Shown in pieces: positions 7,901 through 13,967 of a stretch of DNA of 15,018 nt. How positions within the stretch are numbered: position 1 is the stretch's first letter; each line of letters opens with the position of its first letter. A program made the position numbers and the translations under genes. Location of the stretch: NCBI GenBank assembly GCA_025464915.1, contig JAODNF010000206.1, positions 1-15,018 on the forward strand, given 5' to 3'. The notes under the pieces are model-generated. The model worked only from the letters and a program-made list of their open reading frames with translations, was not told where the DNA came from and did no database searches. This DNA comes from Frankiales bacterium. GTDB taxonomy: Bacteria > Actinomycetota > Actinomycetes > Mycobacteriales > SCTD01.

Positions 7901-9028
7901 GGCGAGCCCCAGCACCATCGGCAGCCGCAGCACCGGGTCGAGCTTGTAGATGTTGCGGAACGGCACCGCTGGGCCATCGAGGAGCGAGCGGAACTGCTCG
8001 GACACCAGGCTGCCCGGACTGCCCTGGTGGCCGAGGGTCAGCACCACGAAGCCGAGCAGGGCGCTGAGAAGCAGGAAGCGCCGCTCCGGCAGGTGCCGGT
8101 TCGCGAGGCCGGCAAGTCCGAGCACCGCCACGAGACCCGTGGCCACGAGCAGGCCGCGCGAGGTCGCCAGCTCCCAGGCGGCCGGCCAGAACCCGCCCGA
8201 CCCCTGCGGCACGTAGGCGACCCAGTCGGTCGTCCCCCGCAGCGCTGCGACAGCGGTGACGGGGTCCGTCGTGGTCCGGGCCGACTCGACCCAGCTCGTG
8301 AAAGGCGGGCTGTTGGCTCCCAGCAGCAGCAGCGGCCCGATCCACCACAGGCTTGCGAGCACGAGGGCCGACGTCCACCAGCCGAACGCACTCGCCCGCT
8401 GCTTCCACGGGGTCGTGCGAGTCAGCAGGTAGAGCACGGGAAGCGGCAGCACGGCGACGGTCGCTCCGGCGTTGGCGGCTCCGAGGAGCAGCACGACGAT
8501 GCCGGACATCCAGACCGCGCGTCGCGGGTCGCGCTCGAGGTAGCGGACGAGCGGCAGCAGCAGCCAGGGGGCGAGGGCGACGGTCAGCGCTTCGGACGAG
8601 AACGGCCCGACGACCGTGAGCATCCGGGCGGACAACGCCCACGCCAGGCCACCGACGACGGACACCAGGACGGAGGGGCTGATCATCCGTCGCACCAGCC
8701 GGCGGGCGCCCTCGTAGGCCGCGATGAGCACGACCGCGGTCCAGAGCCGCTGGACCATCCAGGCGGGCAGCCCGAGCAGCTCACCGAGGGCGAAGAACGG
8801 GCCGATGGGGAACAGGAAGCCGTAGGTCTGGTCGCCGACGCCCCCGAAGCCGTTCTCGGCGCTCCAGAGGTGCATCGCGCGGTGCAGCAGGTGCGTCGGG
8901 TTGAGCGCTAGCCCGAGGTCGGTGTCGAAGGTGACCTTGCCGGGCGACTGCAGGATCGACGCGACAAGAAGCAGCGCCGGCACCACCAGACCCGCGACGC
9001 GCTTCACTCCTGTTGCGCGGGGGCCCAC
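4973..9028 (-). CDS. aftD: Alpha-(1->3)-arabinofuranosyltransferase AftD-type (GT-C, DUF3367)
   Basis: A 1351-aa integral membrane enzyme, close to the about 1400 aa known for mycobacterial AftD. The N-terminal half (about 9-410) is polytopic. Its first extracytoplasmic loop carries Asp35/Asp37 (TFDTDLGLALNP), the usual acidic site of GT-C enzymes that use polyprenyl-phosphate sugars, followed by LHRAMHLW and YGFLFPIG. PFRNIYKLDPVLRLP (356-370) is a second family landmark. The long extracytoplasmic part has two discoidin-like, carbohydrate-binding-type modules: one around 715-745 (AALDGNGSTFWRS, GQWLQV) and one around 933-975 (AHAAVDGDLRTSWIA). Three or more membrane segments return near the C-terminus (1214-1233, 1253-1280, 1322-1337). 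It is expected to add alpha-1,3-arabinofuranose branches to cell-wall arabinan. GTG 9028 is supported by TACCCT ending 7 nt upstream; GTG at 9007 is an alternative. A divergent methyltransferase shares the promoter region. Confidence 0.88.
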   Translation of the reverse strand: MGPRATGVKRVAGLVVPALLLVASILQSPGKVTFDTDLGLALNPTHLLHRAMHLWSAENGFGGVGDQTYGFLFPIGPFFALGELLGLPAWMVQRLWTAVVLIAAYEGARRLVRRMISPSVLVSVVGGLAWALSARMLTVVGPFSSEALTVALAPWLLLPLVRYLERDPRRAVWMSGIVVLLLGAANAGATVAVLPLPVLYLLTRTTPWKQRASAFGWWTSALVLASLWWIGPLLLLGANSPPFTSWVESARTTTDPVTAVAALRGTTDWVAYVPQGSGGFWPAAWELATSRGLLVATGLVAVLGLAGLANRHLPERRFLLLSALLGFVVLTLGHQGSPGSLVSEQFRSLLDGPAVPFRNIYKLDPVLRLPMVLGLAHVVERLRHARLAVRALGTSLAIASVLLAALPVVDGTLRPGPGFDSLPTWWRSAASYVAEHGGTGRTLILPEATAGQYTWGRTIGEPFEALATSDWAVRNQVPLTQAGNTRLVDAIEEALRTGRGSTALATVLARMGVNQLLVRNDLDHQSSGTLPPARVRQALDRSPGMKQVATFGGTVRADLATDGGLAADVPDLEVWSVEQPVTQVSATPLTDVTALAGGPEDLLTLLEQGIVTGPTVLATEVGAGVVGDWPGPRVLTDGLQRRERSFGRVHGALGPLLTADDAFRQVRAAHDLLPPGDVAPQETVATYAALTSVAASSSSAFPESFSPVSSGTGPGAALDGNGSTFWRSASLTRPVGQWLQVVRETPSDTDLVAIALVHRALFGPTITSLRLTTEAGSVVQTVTASEEPQQLVLPAGRWKTLRVTVASVADARRFGVVGIRELALPGITPAREVLLRGVLPRGSAVPTVVLKASDPIAPCLLRDGVTRCDATTADTGDETGGLQRTFTTPTAGELDLTGSVLPQQSTTIERLTVPLAPHLAAVSSSALDAGPVGAHAAVDGDLRTSWIAAAGDSKPNLTLTWPQATAITQIDLTAGVEPRASFPTAIHVHARTGDRDAVVGADGRASFTALMSDTVTLTFPTSRPTSSNGLEGGPALPLGIAEITIPGIGVPNLAPTPTLPTGAVCGFGPDVSIDGTAHHTKVVGTVGDLLTDQPLRLEACDGPVALTAGTHHVSALGTFEFRIRSLTLEGSTAPATTRQTTVRRWGDEHRTVTVVAGPTSLLTLPEAAGDGWHATLAGTRLTPLMVDGWAQGWIVPDGAGGTVHLDYAPDTPYRWSLLIGLLSSLLLLGLAVRSVRAPRHEPLLVPVPHSHPLLLTVLVIAGAAVVGSWAGEIGAVAGVLCLRLGKRGCTALPVSVLPAVATLVALDEHTAVFVGQASQASQTLCLLAFGALCALLTETRSAPQDLAEQDE

Positions 9029-9060
9029 CGTTCGGAGGGTACATTCCCGTGCGTCCCTGA
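9029..9060. promoter_or_regulatory. Overlapping divergent promoter element CGGAGGGTACATT
   Basis: The 13-mer lies at 9033-9045. Its minus-strand reading gives TACCCT (9041-9036), which ends 7 nt before the aftD GTG 9028. Its plus-strand reading gives TACATT (9040-9045), predicting a start near 9052 and a leader of about 30 nt for the methyltransferase. The two -10-like hexamers share the TA dinucleotide at 9040-9041, so polymerase could serve only one direction at a time. A one-mismatch copy of the element occurs at 12536-12548 between another divergent pair. Confidence 0.5.
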
Positions 9061-9071
9061 CCGTGATCTTC

Positions 9072-9077
9072 GAGGAG
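9072..9077 (+). promoter_or_regulatory. Ribosome binding site that decides the methyltransferase start
   Basis: GAGGAG lies 4 nt before GTG 9082 and 10 nt before a second in-frame GTG at 9088. Either is usable. Unlike its neighbours, this gene appears to be translated from a leadered message. Confidence 0.5.
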
Positions 9078-9081
9078 CGAC

Positions 9082-9795
9082 GTGCCTGTGCCGCAAGCCG
9101 GCTTCGACACGGCTTGGGAGCACGCGTCCGCGGTCCCCGGGTGGTGCACCCGTGAGCAGGCCCACGCGCTCTGGAAGGCCGCTTCGAAGCTCGGACCCGG
9201 CTCGTCGGTGCTCGAGATCGGCAGCCACAAGGGGCGCTCCACCATGGTCCTCGGCGAGGCGATGCGCACCGCCGGCGGGAAGGTCTATGCGGTCGACCCG
9301 TTCATCGAGGGTCGGCTGTTCGGCGGCCAGAGCACCCGCGTCACGTTCGAGGAGAACATCGCGGGCGCCGACCTGAGCGACGTGGTCGAGCTGTGCAGCG
9401 ACTACAGCACCAAGCTCCGGCCGCATTGGCACGAACCGATCGATCTGCTCTACGTCGACGGCAAGCACGACTACTGGACCTGCGCTGACGACTTCCGATG
9501 GGGCGTTCACCTGCCCGAGAACGGCGAGATGCTCGTCCACGACGCCTACTCGAGCGTGGGCGTCACGCTCTCGATCCTGGTCAACGTCTTCGGCAGCCGC
9601 GACTGGGTCTACGTCGAGCGCACCGGGTCGCTCGCCCTGTTCCGCCGGGCCCGCCCGACGACTGCAGACCGGCTGCGCGTGCTCGCTGAGATGCCGTGGT
9701 GGATCCGCAACGTGATGGTCAAGGTGCTGCTAAGGCTGCGGCTGAAGCCCCTGACCAGGCTGCTCGGCCACTCAGGATCCGTGGACCCCTACTAG
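9082..9795 (+). CDS. Class I methyltransferase, Methyltransf_24 type
   Basis: A 237-aa protein. Motif I is SVLEIGSHKGRST (42-54), followed by VYAVDPF (68-74) with the acidic Asp72, then DLLYVDGKHDYWTCADDF (121-138) and GEMLVHDAYS (148-157). The D-G-x-H-x-Y and LVHD steps are typical of the Methyltransf_24 group, often found in polysaccharide and antibiotic loci. The last 35 residues (about 201-231) are a tryptophan-, leucine- and arginine/lysine-rich segment that looks like an amphipathic membrane-contact helix, which would suit a lipid-linked substrate; this is inference. Start GTG 9082 has GAGGAG 4 nt upstream; GTG 9088 would lose two residues. It diverges from aftD. Its TAG stop shares the CTAG tetranucleotide with the stop of the convergent SGNH gene. 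Confidence 0.85.
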   Translation: MPVPQAGFDTAWEHASAVPGWCTREQAHALWKAASKLGPGSSVLEIGSHKGRSTMVLGEAMRTAGGKVYAVDPFIEGRLFGGQSTRVTFEENIAGADLSDVVELCSDYSTKLRPHWHEPIDLLYVDGKHDYWTCADDFRWGVHLPENGEMLVHDAYSSVGVTLSILVNVFGSRDWVYVERTGSLALFRRARPTTADRLRVLAEMPWWIRNVMVKVLLRLRLKPLTRLLGHSGSVDPY

Positions 9796-10721
9796 AGACG
9801 CGCGCGAACCTCGTCTGCGATCAGCGAGGCCAGGCGGCGCCGGCCCCTCTCGTTGAGGTGCTCGCTGCCGTCGGAAGGGTCCACGAACTCGTCCTCGCCG
9901 AACAGCGATGCCGTTGCGAGAACCGTCGCGTCCTGCCCCGCCCCCGTTCGGAAGGCCTCGGCCATGGCCGCGAGGTTGTCGTCGACGAGCCTGCGGAACC
10001 GCGGCCCGAGAGCGCGCTCGCCGGTGCGGACCGAGATGGGAGCCTGGTACGCGAAGAACGAGCTGCCCTTGTCCCGGCAGGCCCTCCCGAGCGCGGTGAC
10101 GGCCTCGAGCTGCATGACCGGTGCGCCGTGGTGGAAGGCGTAGAGAAGCGCGAGTGCCTCGTCCGGTGGCAGTGACCGCTGCTTCAGGGGGAGGGCGTGC
10201 TCGCCGATCGTCGTGGCACCCGCGAGGGAGGAGTGCGGCACCGCGTAGTAGCTCGCGAAGTCGTCCTCCCTCCTGAGCGAGCCGCGGGTCGGCCCACCGG
10301 GCAGCGCGCGCAGCCGCTCAAGGGCGTCGTGATGGCCGAACCGGGGGTGCTCGATCCAGGGCTTGAGACGCCCTCGGGTCCAGAGCGAGACCACGAGAAC
10401 CCTTGGCGCTGGGGCGATCCGGACCAGCTCCGTCAGCAGCCCGGCGTGGTAGCCGCCGCCCTGGACCGACACGGTCCGCCTGCCGGGAAGCGCATCGGCG
10501 ACCATCGCAGGGAGCGGCCGCTGGTCGGTGTCGGTCGGGCTGACGAACACCGAGACCGACTCCCCCAGCATCAGCAGGTCGACGTCCCGCGCCGCGAGGA
10601 GCCGGCGGGCGTCGCGCAGCTGCGGGTGGTCGAGCCGGTCTCGGGTCTTGGCGGCCGTGTCGAGCAGAAGCCGCAGCCGTGGGTCGGTGCTGGCGACGAG
10701 GCGCGAGAGCAGACCGCTCAC
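9792..10721 (-). CDS. SGNH-hydrolase-like protein, putative glycan O-acyl transfer or esterase
   Basis: A 309-aa protein. Block I is DLLMLGESVSVFVSP (48-62), in which Ser55 stands in the GDS position with Glu replacing Asp. Block II-like VQGGGYHAGLL follows at 87-97. The C-terminal block is DGSEHLNERGRRRLASLIADEV (284-305), with His288 as the candidate catalytic base and Asp281/Asp284 nearby. The overall pattern fits the SGNH/AlgX-like superfamily, whose members add or remove acyl groups on polysaccharides. No signal peptide or membrane helix is evident, so it may be cytoplasmic or exported by an unseen route. GTG 10721 overlaps the TGA of the GT-C-like gene as GTGA, implying coupled translation and a shared substrate. 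The altered GES motif makes hydrolytic activity uncertain. Confidence 0.62.
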   Translation of the reverse strand: MSGLLSRLVASTDPRLRLLLDTAAKTRDRLDHPQLRDARRLLAARDVDLLMLGESVSVFVSPTDTDQRPLPAMVADALPGRRTVSVQGGGYHAGLLTELVRIAPAPRVLVVSLWTRGRLKPWIEHPRFGHHDALERLRALPGGPTRGSLRREDDFASYYAVPHSSLAGATTIGEHALPLKQRSLPPDEALALLYAFHHGAPVMQLEAVTALGRACRDKGSSFFAYQAPISVRTGERALGPRFRRLVDDNLAAMAEAFRTGAGQDATVLATASLFGEDEFVDPSDGSEHLNERGRRRLASLIADEVRARL

Positions 10722-12529
10722 TTCACCACCGGAGCTCCAACGATCGCGTGCAACAGGCAGAAGCTCGTGTCGGCGTCGGTGGAGGTCAGGACCACCTTCG
10801 CCGGTGTCCCGAAGCTGAGGCGACGGTGCACGACGGGGGACTGGCCGATCGTCTGGACGCTGGGACCACTAGCTCGGACAGCCAGCTCGTGGCCGCCGGC
10901 GTCGAGCACCGACAGCGTGAACGCGTTGGCTCGCGTCTGGTAGAGCTGCAGCTCGAGGTACCAGTCGGCAGGCCGATCCACGGGTCCGACCGTCACCGTC
11001 GTGGTGCCGGTCCCCTGCGCCCGGAACCCGCATGGCTGCTCCTGCGGCGACGTGATGTCTGCGACCTCGTAGACCGTGCCGGGCCTGAGGTGCCCCGCGG
11101 CGTCGACGACGAAGGGTGCCGCCGTCGTACCCCCGAAGCGCGCCTCGACCCTGCCGAGGGCGAGCACGTCGGACACGAAGCGGTTGGGCTCGATGCCCGG
11201 GATGACGCCCTCGGGAACGCTGGTGTCGTAGAGCTCGACGGCCGGACCGGCCTTGCGCACCGAGGCGAGCAGCGTGTCGACGTAGTCCTTGGACGGGTTC
11301 TGCCAGAAGCGGTCGGCGAAGGTGAGCCCTGAGACCAGGCTGGCGATGGCGACCAGCGCGACCGCTCCCCTCAGGGTGCGACTCGACGCCATCGCGTCGT
11401 CGTGCTCCTCGCCGGCGAAGGCCAGGGCGAGACCGAGGACGAGCGTCATCGGCAGGAAGAAGCTGTAGCGGTAGATCGGCGCGATGAAGGTGCCCAGGTA
11501 GTCGCTGCGGCCGTAGCCGACGAGCAGCACCCCGAGCAGCGTCGTGCCGATGGGGAGCGCCCAGGCCAGCAGCGCGGCGCGGCCGTTGCGGGCGACGCTG
11601 ACGACGACCATGGCGACCAGAGCCACCTGCCCGAGCACCTCGAGGACCGTCGGCGGCGCTGCGAGCGACACCCAGTCGTGCGGGTTCGCGGCCCAGTCCC
11701 ACGGGCCGCCGAGCAGCGCCGTCCCGATGACCTGGGTCCACTCGGTGCGTGCCACGTCCCATGCGTCGCCGACGGTGAAGCTGACGGGCCGGCCGGTGTA
11801 GTCGCCGCTGAGGTAGGCGATCGCGAAGGCCACCACTGCGACGCCGGAGGCCGCCCACGTGACCCAACGGCGTGCGCTGGCGCGGACCCGCTCACGCAGG
11901 GAACCGGTGTGCAGCCACCCGAGCGACAGCGCCGGCAGCAGCACCACGATCGTCACGGCCTGGTCGGCGAACGACATCGCCACCAGGCAGAGCACCGCTG
12001 CCACGAGCGCTTGCCAGGCCGGGCCGCCGGCGACGTACCTCACGTGCAGCAGGAGCGCCCCGAGCACGCAGGTCTGCGCGACGGACAGCCCGAGGCCGTT
12101 GCTCAGCACGGCCGTCGCCGGCACCAGCAGCGGGCTCACGGCGTAGAGCGCCATCAGCAGCCGGATCCAGCGACGAGCGCCCAACAGCTCCTCGAGCAAC
12201 CGCCAGAGCAGGTACGTCGCGGCGAGCTGCAACGCGAGCCGGATGCCGACCGTGAGGGTCCAGCTCAGCGGAGCTGTGCGGTCGAGCAGCCAGTAGACGA
12301 GGCGCGCCGGTGCGCCGAAGTGGCCACCGAGGGACTCGCTCAGGTAGTCGCCGTCCAGCGGTCTGCCCGTGGCCTCGGCGAGGTTCGCGAGGTCCGGGCC
12401 GGAGTACCAGCCCCGGAGCATCACGGTTCCGAGCCAGACGGCCTGGCCGACCAGGACGACGCACAGGGACATCCGACGCCGGTCGAGACCCGGCCCGAAC
12501 CGCAGCCGCGTGGTCCCGTCGCTGGCCAT
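10718..12529 (-). CDS. Polytopic GT-C-like membrane glycosyltransferase
   Basis: A 603-aa protein with a GT-C-like layout. The first membrane helix is at about 21-39. An extracytoplasmic loop follows with acidic residues Asp46, Asp59 and Asp61 and the step LGGHFGAPARLVYWLLDR (67-84). Further hydrophobic helices lie at about 91-109, 118-140, 147-164, 173-200, 223-241, 293-312, 318-338, 357-373 and 388-405. A beta-rich soluble domain of about 190 residues (410-603) follows, presumably outside the membrane. It resembles actinobacterial proteins annotated as family-39-like or hypothetical transferases; donor and acceptor are unknown. ATG 12529 is chosen because TACGTT ends 6 nt before it; a start at 12586 would run into the divergent flippase gene. 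It is coupled to the SGNH gene downstream and divergent from the flippase, suggesting one glycan pathway. Confidence 0.7.
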   Translation of the reverse strand: MASDGTTRLRFGPGLDRRRMSLCVVLVGQAVWLGTVMLRGWYSGPDLANLAEATGRPLDGDYLSESLGGHFGAPARLVYWLLDRTAPLSWTLTVGIRLALQLAATYLLWRLLEELLGARRWIRLLMALYAVSPLLVPATAVLSNGLGLSVAQTCVLGALLLHVRYVAGGPAWQALVAAVLCLVAMSFADQAVTIVVLLPALSLGWLHTGSLRERVRASARRWVTWAASGVAVVAFAIAYLSGDYTGRPVSFTVGDAWDVARTEWTQVIGTALLGGPWDWAANPHDWVSLAAPPTVLEVLGQVALVAMVVVSVARNGRAALLAWALPIGTTLLGVLLVGYGRSDYLGTFIAPIYRYSFFLPMTLVLGLALAFAGEEHDDAMASSRTLRGAVALVAIASLVSGLTFADRFWQNPSKDYVDTLLASVRKAGPAVELYDTSVPEGVIPGIEPNRFVSDVLALGRVEARFGGTTAAPFVVDAAGHLRPGTVYEVADITSPQEQPCGFRAQGTGTTTVTVGPVDRPADWYLELQLYQTRANAFTLSVLDAGGHELAVRASGPSVQTIGQSPVVHRRLSFGTPAKVVLTSTDADTSFCLLHAIVGAPVVK

Positions 12530-12552
12530 GGGCGCAACGTACCCTCCGGCAT
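12530..12552. promoter_or_regulatory. Overlapping divergent promoter element, second copy
   Basis: Only 23 bp separate ATG 12529 (minus) from GTG 12553 (plus). The minus strand reads CGGAGGGTACGTT (12548-12536), one mismatch from the element at 9033-9045. TACCCT (12540-12545) ends 7 nt before the flippase GTG. TACGTT (12541-12536) ends 6 nt before the glycosyltransferase ATG. Both starts therefore look leaderless, and any -35 elements must lie inside the opposite gene's coding sequence. Confidence 0.55.
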
Positions 12553-13743
12553 GTGGAGGACAGCGCACGCCGGGCGTCACTGGCACGGGGCGGCACGCTC
12601 GTCGCGCCGGCCCTGACGCTGGTCAACGTGATGGCGTACGTCGTCACGGTCGCCGCCGCCCGCGACCTCACCAAGGACGACTACGGGACCCTCGTCGCCC
12701 TCCTCGGCGTGCTGCTCGTCGCCTGCGTCCCGGCGATCGCGCTGCAGGCCGTCGTGGCCAAGGCCGTGCGCACCATGACGCCCGGGGCGCTGCTGCGGCG
12801 AGGGCTCGTCCTCGGGCTCGCCGCCTCGCTTGCCGGGGCGGCCCTGTCCCCCGTCATCGCCGCGTTCCTGCACAGCGGCGTGCTCGGTCCGCTACTGGTC
12901 GCCTCGCAGCTCGCGCCGTTCGCCGTCCTGTCGAGCGCCATGGGCGTCCTGCAGGGCCAGGAGCGGTTCGGGGCGCTGGCCGTCGTCATCTCCGTCCAGG
13001 CCGTCGGACGCGGCGTCGGCGTCGTACCGCTGCTGTTCGGCGGATCCTCCGACGACGTCCTCGTCGCTCTCGCTCTGGGAGTGCTCGCGTCCGCTGTCCT
13101 GGCCCTCGCGCTTGTCGGGAGGTCGGCGTCCGGCGCATCCTTCGCGCTCGTCGAGGTGGGCCACGCCACCGGTGGCATCCTCGCCCTGCTCGTCCTCGCC
13201 AACGTCGACGTCCTGCTGGCGCGCAACGTGCTGTCCGGCGACCAGTCCGGCCGGTACGCCGTGGGCGCCGTCCTCGCCAAGGCGGCGTTCTGGCTGCCGC
13301 AGGCCGTCGCCGTCGTGGTCTTCCCGCGGCTGTCGGACCCGGTCGAGGGTCGGGCGCTGCTGCGGACGTCGCTGCTGCTCGTCGGTGGTCTCGGCGCCGT
13401 CGAGGTCCTCGGCTGCGTGGTGCTCGCCCGTCCGGTCCTCGAGATCACCTTCGGGACCCAGTACGGCTCGCTGTCGCCGTACGCCTGGTTGTGGGTCGTG
13501 CAGGGTGCGGCGCTGTCGCTCGTGCAGCTGCTCGTCTACCGGGCGATAGCCCTGTCCGACCGGGTCACGGGCGGGCTCATCGGCGTCGCCGCGGCCCTCG
13601 AGACCGCCGTCGTGCTGCTGTGGCGCCCCGGGAAGCCGAGCCTGGTCATCGCTGTCGCGACGGTCATCGCCGTCGCGACGACGGCATTCCTGCTGGTGCG
13701 GTCAGGAGCGGCGGAGAAGGCGGCGCAGCCAGCCGCCGCCTGA
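12553..13743 (+). CDS. Oligosaccharide flippase-like membrane protein (MOP superfamily)
   Basis: A 396-aa protein made almost entirely of hydrophobic helices. The N-terminal TLVAPALTLVNVMAYVVTVAAARDLTKDDYG region (15-45) is the standard opening of Wzx/PST-type flippases. NVDVLLARNVLSGDQSGRYAVGAVLAKAAFWLP (217-249) is their central signature, and a TFGTQYG step (about 300-306) follows. At 396 aa it is slightly shorter than the common 420-500. Members carry lipid-linked glycans across the cytoplasmic membrane. Its divergent glycosyltransferase and nearby AftD enzymes are plausible users of the exported substrate. GTG 12553 is chosen over longer upstream frames because those are antisense to the neighbour and TACCCT ends 7 nt before it. 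The last 42 bases overlap the end of a small gene on the other strand. Confidence 0.83.
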   Translation: MEDSARRASLARGGTLVAPALTLVNVMAYVVTVAAARDLTKDDYGTLVALLGVLLVACVPAIALQAVVAKAVRTMTPGALLRRGLVLGLAASLAGAALSPVIAAFLHSGVLGPLLVASQLAPFAVLSSAMGVLQGQERFGALAVVISVQAVGRGVGVVPLLFGGSSDDVLVALALGVLASAVLALALVGRSASGASFALVEVGHATGGILALLVLANVDVLLARNVLSGDQSGRYAVGAVLAKAAFWLPQAVAVVVFPRLSDPVEGRALLRTSLLLVGGLGAVEVLGCVVLARPVLEITFGTQYGSLSPYAWLWVVQGAALSLVQLLVYRAIALSDRVTGGLIGVAAALETAVVLLWRPGKPSLVIAVATVIAVATTAFLLVRSGAAEKAAQPAAA

Positions 13744-13851
13744 CGGCATCTCGAAGTCGCGCTTGCGGTTGGCGACCTCCGCGTCCTGCTGGTCCTTGGT
13801 GTGCGGCATCGGCACGTGCGGCGGGAGCGGCGGCATGCTCGGCATCGACAT
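13702..13851 (-). CDS. 49-aa Met/Pro-rich small protein, function unknown
   Basis: I do not recognise this gene. The N-terminus is a Met/Pro repeat-like stretch (MSMPSMPPLPPHVPMP, 1-16). A charged middle follows (HTKDQQDAEVANRKRDFEMP, 17-36), then a basic amphipathic tail GGGWLRRLLRRS (38-49). Evidence for coding: 47 of 49 sense codons end in G or C. ATG 13851 is preceded by TACGGT ending 6 nt upstream, the same leaderless pattern seen at other genes here. The frame ends cleanly with TGA. The tail could bind membrane or nucleic acid. Its last 42 bases are antisense to the flippase C-terminus, so the two genes are convergent and overlapping. It lies downstream of polA on the same strand but appears to have its own promoter. 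Confidence 0.6.
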   Translation of the reverse strand: MSMPSMPPLPPHVPMPHTKDQQDAEVANRKRDFEMPSGGGWLRRLLRRS

Positions 13852-13863
13852 GGCCTGACCGTA
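13852..13863 (-). promoter_or_regulatory. -10-like hexamer of the 49-aa gene
   Basis: TACGGT (13863-13858, minus strand) is followed by 6 nt and then ATG 13851. This fits a leaderless start. No clear -35 is visible and no Shine-Dalgarno offers an alternative explanation for translation. Confidence 0.4.
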
Positions 13864-13898
13864 CGCCCGATGCCGACGCCCCGTGTTGCAGAACTCTC

Positions 13899-13927
13899 GC
13901 GCACACCAGCGGGTGATCGCACAACGG
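13899..13927 (+). repeat. Degenerate 29-nt direct repeat, copy A
   Basis: This copy matches 13968-13996 at 24 of 29 positions, with the exact shared core GTGATCGCAC. It lies in the noncoding stretch 13864-14089 between the polA stop and the 49-aa gene, which otherwise holds only the hairpin listed separately and no frame I would call coding. Confidence 0.5.
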
Positions 13928-13929
13928 AG

Positions 13930-13954
13930 CTCGGGGACACCTCGGTTCCCCGAG
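13930..13954. other. Perfect 8-bp hairpin between polA and the small gene
   Basis: CTCGGGGA (13930-13937) and TCCCCGAG (13947-13954) pair across a 9-nt loop. There is no U-run on either strand, so a standard intrinsic terminator is not supported; a GC-rich pause or RNA-end-stabilising stem is possible. CGAGAGT (13951-13957), which includes part of the right arm, can instead pair with ACTCTCG at 13893-13899, giving a mutually exclusive structure. Confidence 0.4.
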
Positions 13955-13967
13955 AGTCGTGGCTGAG

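Noticed and set aside
11402..12616. Plus-strand open frame of 404 codons
   Set aside because: Antisense to the GT-C-like gene. It is Gln/Arg/His/Glu-rich without a domain and has no promoter or ribosome site.
12369..13916. Plus-strand open frame of 515 codons overlapping the flippase
   Set aside because: Its sequence is Arg/Gly/Ala low complexity. The flippase frame carries clear MOP-family helices and motifs.
13930..13954. Intrinsic terminator for polA
   Set aside because: The stem is good, but no U-tract follows on the minus strand and it sits about 140 nt past the stop, so it is kept only as a hairpin.
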